A stretch of 8,193 nt of DNA from a bacterium. GTDB lineage: Bacteria > Patescibacteriota > Patescibacteriia > S139-126 > S139-133. Below are positions 4,559 to 8,193 of this stretch, piece by piece. Position numbers and translations under genes: made by a program. The notes under the pieces are model-generated. The model was given only the letters and a program-made list of their open reading frames with translations. It made no database searches and was not told the DNA's origin. Location: NCBI GenBank assembly GCA_030429785.1, contig JAUIEQ010000034.1:1-8193 (forward strand), given 5' to 3'. Within the stretch, counting starts at the first letter, position 1. Each line of letters opens with the position of its first letter.

Positions 4559-5149
4559 ATGCATCCTGACAATTCTTCAGCAGAGCGTGCTAATCATAGC
4601 CTTTCTGCTCAATCCCCTACTTTTGTATGGAAACAAGTTCCTAAAAACTTGGTTGTCATTTTGTTACTTGAAGTAATCACTGTATATGGATTGCTTTTTT
4701 TTATTGCTCCAAATAGTAGTGTAAGCACCCAAGCAAGCGAAACGAATATTGAGCAAATTACTGTAAACACTATTTTTCAACTCACCAATAGCGCCCGCAA
4801 CCAACACAGCATCACCCCACTTGCCTTCAATGCAGAGTTATCAAAAGCTGCTCAAGCAAAAGCTACATATATTTTAGAGAACAATTCGTTTGCTCACAAT
4901 GCTTCAGATGGAAGTAGTTTTTCTACATGGGTCAAACAAACTGACTATGACTATGTACGTGTTGCTGAGAACTTGGCTATCAACTACGACAATCCGCAAG
5001 ATGTTCTCGACGCTTGGTTGAACAGCCCGACTCACCGACGTAATGTACTCAACCCCCTCTACAACGACATCGGACTTGCTGTACTCAAAGGAACATATCA
5101 TAATAAAGAAACCATTGTGGTCGTTCAGCTCTTTGGTTCAACTCAATAA
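4559..5149 (+). CDS. Membrane-anchored CAP (SCP/YkwD-like) domain protein
   Basis: The product of 196 residues, counted from the ATG at 4559, has about 30 mostly polar residues, one membrane helix (about 31-50, LVVILLLEVITVYGLLFFIA), a linker and a CAP domain (about 65-195). Domain marks are LTNSARNQH (75-83), the histidine in SFAHNASDG (H113), AENLA (136-140), the second histidine in WLNSPTHRRNVLNP (H159), and YNDIGLAV (168-175). Bacterial CAP proteins are usually secreted and act at the cell surface; their activity is mostly unknown. A longer frame starts at 4514 but begins inside the promoter, so 4559 is preferred. The leader is A-rich with no SD. The gene is followed 10 bp later by the PAP2-like gene, probably one operon. 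The anchor plus linker predicts that the domain sits outside the cytoplasmic membrane. Confidence 0.9.
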   Translation: MHPDNSSAERANHSLSAQSPTFVWKQVPKNLVVILLLEVITVYGLLFFIAPNSSVSTQASETNIEQITVNTIFQLTNSARNQHSITPLAFNAELSKAAQAKATYILENNSFAHNASDGSSFSTWVKQTDYDYVRVAENLAINYDNPQDVLDAWLNSPTHRRNVLNPLYNDIGLAVLKGTYHNKETIVVVQLFGSTQ

Positions 5150-5159
5150 CATTTTTTTC

Positions 5160-5594
5160 ATGGAATATCTCATCATTGCCATACCACTTGCTGTTGGCAT
5201 ACTCACACAATGCATCAAAATACTCGTTGATATTTGCAAGGGGCATTTTAGTTTTTCTAGCCTACATGGATATGGCGGTATTCCATCTGGTCATGCTGCT
5301 TTTATTACGTCTGCAGTAACTACTATCTACCTTCTTGAAGGAATGCACTCGTCTGTTTTTTTGCTAAGTCTGATCGTTGCTATCATCGTATTTCGTGATG
5401 CTGTTACATTGCGAAAAAATATGGGCGAACATGGCAAGGTCATCAATCAACTTATCAAAGAGTTACCTGACTCAAAAGAATACGCCTACCCAGTCTTCCC
5501 TGAACGACTTGGACATACTGTATTTCAAGTGTTAGTTGGAATTGTAACGGGCTTTATTCTAACAATAGTTATTTTCACATTAATACAGCAGTAA
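5160..5594 (+). CDS. Divergent PAP2 family (DUF212) membrane protein
   Basis: The 144-residue product has membrane helices at about 2-24, 45-60, 65-80 and 120-141, with the conserved family marks GGIPSGHAAF (39-48), FRDAVTLRKNMGEHG (78-92), INQLI and ERLGHT (115-120). These resemble the phosphatase motifs of PAP2 enzymes (SGH in the middle, R..G..H later), and family members are suspected lipid or polyprenyl phosphate phosphatases, but function has not been shown for most. Length is typical for the family. The ATG at 5160 is chosen because the family usually begins with such a short helix; the frame itself is open further upstream, inside the CAP gene. No SD is seen. It ends just before a strong terminator and lies in an operon with the CAP gene, so both may act on the cell envelope. 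Confidence 0.9.
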   Translation: MEYLIIAIPLAVGILTQCIKILVDICKGHFSFSSLHGYGGIPSGHAAFITSAVTTIYLLEGMHSSVFLLSLIVAIIVFRDAVTLRKNMGEHGKVINQLIKELPDSKEYAYPVFPERLGHTVFQVLVGIVTGFILTIVIFTLIQQ

Positions 5595-5609
5595 AATAAA
5601 TTATTAACA

Positions 5610-5639
5610 AAAAAACTAGGTCCTTAGATCTAGTTTTTT
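5610..5639. terminator. Bidirectional terminator between convergent operons
   Basis: AAAAAACTAG (5610-5619) pairs with CTAGTTTTTT (5630-5639) around a 10-nt loop. T runs follow on both strands, so it can end the plus-strand CAP-PAP2 operon (stop at 5594) and the minus-strand gpmI operon (stop at 5654). Confidence 0.8.
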
Positions 5640-5653
5640 AGTGAACACACTTT

Positions 5654-7225
5654 TTATACAAGTGATTGCCCAGTCATCTGAGATGGTTTTTGTATTCCAA
5701 AAATATTTAAAATCGTTGGAGCCACATCAGCTAATACACCCACAGGGGTGTTCATATACAACTCATTAAACGAAGCAACTGTTGCCTGCCCTTTCCACTG
5801 ATTACCTATCAAGAAGAAAGGCACTGGACTTGTCGAATGCTCTTTATCAATCTTGCCGCTCTTAAGCTTAATAACCTCCTCGGCATTACCGTGATCTGCC
5901 GTAATCATACATACTGCATCCTGATGTAAAGCCAACTGTGAAATTTGACCAATCGCAGTATCAATAGCCTGAAGCGCTTCTTGTGTTGCTTTAATATCAC
6001 CGGTATGACCAACAATGTCAGCATTTGCATAATTCACTAGTATAAAATCATACGCTCGACTAGCCATTGCATCTAGTACTTTTTTGGTTATTTCTTGAGC
6101 ACTCATTGCTGGAGCGGCGGCGTAAGAGTCGACACGAGGAGAAGGAACTAGCACATGGTCCTCATGTGGCCACGGTTGCTCATGACCACCATTAAAAAAA
6201 TACGTAACATGAGCATACTTCTCAGTCTCAGCAATATGCAGCTGATGCAAACCATTATCACTCAAAACTTTTGCCAATGGATTGCCTACCATAAGCGGCG
6301 GGAATGCAACTGTTACCGGCAGTCCTTTCTCAAACTCAGTCATAGTTACCACAAAGAGGTCAGTTAGCGCATCACCTCGATCGAATTTATCAAATTCAGG
6401 AAGGGTTAAGGCTTTTACAAACTGCCGAGCTCGATCAGGCCGAAAATTAAAACACACCACCGCATCCTGAGAATCAATAGTTGTTAGTGGTTTATTATTT
6501 TTTGTAATAACAGTAGGTATACATTCTTCATCAAATACACCAGTAGCGTACGACTGCTCAATCGCGACGCCTGGCGAATCACTCATATAATCAGACTTGC
6601 CATGCACAATAGCATTATATGCAAGCTGAATTCGCTCCCAATGCGTATCTCTATCCATTGCATAAAACCGACCGCACAATGAAGCAATAGCTCCAATTCC
6701 TAACTTCTTAATTACTTTCTGTAATTTCTCAATATAAGTCTTTCCGCTATCTTTGGGAACATCACGGCCATCAAGAAAACCATGGATAAATACATCGTTA
6801 ATATCATGCATCTTAGCTAGTTCAAGCAACGCATACAAATGCTCATTATATGAATGCACTCCTCCATCGCTAACCATGCCAACCAAATGCAGTTTTGAAT
6901 TATGCAATTTCACATGGTTCATTGCTTGCACAAAAGCTTCATTTGTCACAAAACTTCCGTCAGAAATAGATCGGGTAATACGTGGAAGGCTTTGGTAAAT
7001 AATTCGACCACTACCGAGTGATAAGTGCCCAACCTCTGAATTGCCTTGCTCTCCCCACGGAAGACCAACTGACTCACCCGAAGCCTGAAGGTTGTAGATT
7101 GGGTATTCAGCTGCAAGCTGTGTCATTGAGGGCAAAGCTGTGTTCGTAATAGCATTCCCTATTGAAGGCTGAGCAACACCCCACCCATCAAGCACTATAA
7201 GAATAATATGTTGTTTAGTTGGCAT
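5654..7225 (-). CDS. gpmI: 2,3-bisphosphoglycerate-independent phosphoglycerate mutase
   Basis: GpmI interconverts 3- and 2-phosphoglycerate in the cytoplasm, in glycolysis, using two manganese ions and a phosphoserine intermediate. The 523-residue product is full length. Visible sites are LDGWG (D13), GNSEVGHL (S63, the phosphorylated serine), DGGVHSY (H124), LDGRD (152-155), GRFYAMDRD (185-193), FRPDRARQ (261-268), K336 in ETEKYAH, NADIVGHTG (D403, H407), ITADHGN (D444, H445) and EHS (H463). All metal and substrate residues expected for the family are present. The ATG at 7225 overlaps the end of the upstream chimeric gene by 11 bp, so the two frames are translationally coupled. No SD is needed or clearly seen. 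It is transcribed towards the terminator at 5610-5639. The upstream neighbour carries the C-terminal half of a different GpmI paralogue, about half identical, so the locus probably once had tandem gpmI genes. Confidence 0.97.
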   Translation of the reverse strand: MPTKQHIILIVLDGWGVAQPSIGNAITNTALPSMTQLAAEYPIYNLQASGESVGLPWGEQGNSEVGHLSLGSGRIIYQSLPRITRSISDGSFVTNEAFVQAMNHVKLHNSKLHLVGMVSDGGVHSYNEHLYALLELAKMHDINDVFIHGFLDGRDVPKDSGKTYIEKLQKVIKKLGIGAIASLCGRFYAMDRDTHWERIQLAYNAIVHGKSDYMSDSPGVAIEQSYATGVFDEECIPTVITKNNKPLTTIDSQDAVVCFNFRPDRARQFVKALTLPEFDKFDRGDALTDLFVVTMTEFEKGLPVTVAFPPLMVGNPLAKVLSDNGLHQLHIAETEKYAHVTYFFNGGHEQPWPHEDHVLVPSPRVDSYAAAPAMSAQEITKKVLDAMASRAYDFILVNYANADIVGHTGDIKATQEALQAIDTAIGQISQLALHQDAVCMITADHGNAEEVIKLKSGKIDKEHSTSPVPFFLIGNQWKGQATVASFNELYMNTPVGVLADVAPTILNIFGIQKPSQMTGQSLV

Positions 7226-8193
7226 CGGCAGAAGTATCAGGTTGCTCTTTAAATAAACTCATAAAAGACATTGGTACTGGCTTAAGTACGTCCATGTAAT
7301 CCAAAATAGTTGGCGCGACATGCCCCAAAACACCAAGTGGTAACTTTTTATTTGGAAAATCACTTTTACTAACAACTATAAACGGGACTCGATTTGTCGA
7401 ATGCTCTGTATCAATTTCGCCGGTTTCGGGTGAAATAACCTGCTCAACATTCCCGTGATCAGCTGTAATAAATACTGCACCGCCTCGCGCCAATGTCGCA
7501 GCAACTACCTTACCAACACATTCGTCAATGCTCTGCACTGCTTTGATACATGCCTCCAGATTGCCAGTGTGTCCTACCATGTCAGCATTAGCAAAGTTAG
7601 CAGCAATAAAATCATATGACTGATCTTTGATTGCTTGTAGAATTGTATCCGTTATTGCCTGCACTGACATTTCTGGTACTTTGTCATATGAATCAACATC
7701 AGGCGATGGAATATTTATCTGAGACTCACCTGCTACCGTTCCTTTATATCCACCGTTAAAGAAGTACGTCATGTGGGCATACTTTTCACTTTCAGCAACA
7801 TACAACTGTCGCTTATCTTTGAGCGCCATTGGCAGCGTTCCTTGAATATCTTCTGAAGGATAAGCGGTCAAAATATTTTCCAAATCTGGACCAAAATCAG
7901 TCATAGCAACAAGACCACCCATCATAACATATACAAATGCTTCAAATACAATAAAAAATATTGCAAGTAATTTATTGATACCTTGAAAACGACGTTTTCC
8001 CGCTGGATTATGTAAATCAAATCGCAAAATACCTGCACCTTGCAATAACTGTAAAACAATAGATGCAGTAACAATAGGCCCAATACCAAGTGTTGTTAAA
8101 GAACCAAAATTTGCACCTAAAATTTGCGATAAATATTCAAATTGCTGTAAACTTTGTGGTGCAAGACCAAACAAACTAATTTCTCCAAGGAAA
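7215..8193 (-). CDS. Chimeric frame: archaeal-type SecY N-terminal part joined to GpmI C-terminal half
   Basis: The frame is open past the window edge, so the start lies outside; the TTG at 8174 is not a real start. From 8193 to about 7911 the protein is SecY of the archaeal type: LTTLGIGPIVTASIVLQLL (about 8099-8043), FDLHNPAGKRRFQGINKLL, then a third membrane helix ending at MGGL. From about 7910 to 7215 it is the second half of GpmI: VAMTDFGPDL, AESEKYAHMTYFFNGG, NADMVGHTG (7589-7563), ITADHGN (7469-7449) and EHS (7406-7398). The serine and first aspartate of the GpmI active site are absent, and SecY lacks helices 4-10, so neither half should work. GC is about 31% over 7921-8160 and about 41% over 7681-7920. 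The stop overlaps gpmI by 11 bp, showing that the GpmI half belongs natively to this operon and the SecY half is foreign to it. Assembly chimera or real recombination remains open. Confidence 0.8.
   Translation of the reverse strand, partial: FLGEISLFGLAPQSLQQFEYLSQILGANFGSLTTLGIGPIVTASIVLQLLQGAGILRFDLHNPAGKRRFQGINKLLAIFFIVFEAFVYVMMGGLVAMTDFGPDLENILTAYPSEDIQGTLPMALKDKRQLYVAESEKYAHMTYFFNGGYKGTVAGESQINIPSPDVDSYDKVPEMSVQAITDTILQAIKDQSYDFIAANFANADMVGHTGNLEACIKAVQSIDECVGKVVAATLARGGAVFITADHGNVEQVISPETGEIDTEHSTNRVPFIVVSKSDFPNKKLPLGVLGHVAPTILDYMDVLKPVPMSFMSLFKEQPDTSADAN

Noticed and set aside
1..8193. CRISPR array, insertion sequence, tRNA or rRNA gene
   Set aside because: No regularly spaced repeats, no transposase or terminal inverted repeats, and no tRNA T-arm or rRNA signature was found on either strand.

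Overview
The window reads as a bacterial chromosome segment of about 41% GC, most likely from the Candidate Phyla Radiation (Patescibacteria). The reasons are a reduced, SD-poor gene style, an MltG, a membrane-anchored CAP protein, a divergent-PAP2 protein and a GpmI with the features usual in that group. This placement is an inference from protein character only. No rRNA or tRNA gene is visible that could confirm it.

Layout. Positions 1-362 (minus) hold the 5' part of an unidentified secreted protein, with clearly higher GC (about 52% over 1-300) than the rest. Positions 363-878 are gene-free and AT-rich, with GTTAGC/GCTAAC-type repeats. Positions 879-1433 look like one self-contained transcription unit: a strong extended -10 promoter, a roughly 250-nt leader with a long stem, a 26-codon hydrophobic peptide gene with a good SD, a pyrimidine-rich 3' region complementary to that SD, several hairpins, and a bidirectional terminator. 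This unit is the best candidate for an undescribed system. It could be a type I toxin-like mRNA or a structured RNA carrying a small ORF.

Positions 1567-4440 (minus) run, in transcription order, from a sugar-nucleotidyltransferase-like protein to MltG to a short tRNA CCA-adding-type enzyme. The last two are separated by 222 bp holding what look like broken small reading frames. A divergent promoter region (about 4466-4523) drives this group one way and a CAP-domain protein plus a divergent-PAP2 membrane protein (4559-5594) the other way. A bidirectional terminator (5610-5639) separates the latter from the convergent gpmI operon.

Positions 5654-8193 (minus) hold a complete gpmI (glycolytic phosphoglycerate mutase). 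Just upstream, overlapping it by 11 bp, is a chimeric open frame. Its N-terminal part is an archaeal-type SecY segment (through the third membrane helix) and its C-terminal part is the second half of another GpmI paralogue. GC falls from about 41% to about 31% at the join near 7905-7920. The join is either a metagenome assembly chimera with DPANN-like archaeal DNA, which I consider most likely, or a genuine cross-domain recombination. Anything beyond about 7910 should be treated as possibly from a different genome.
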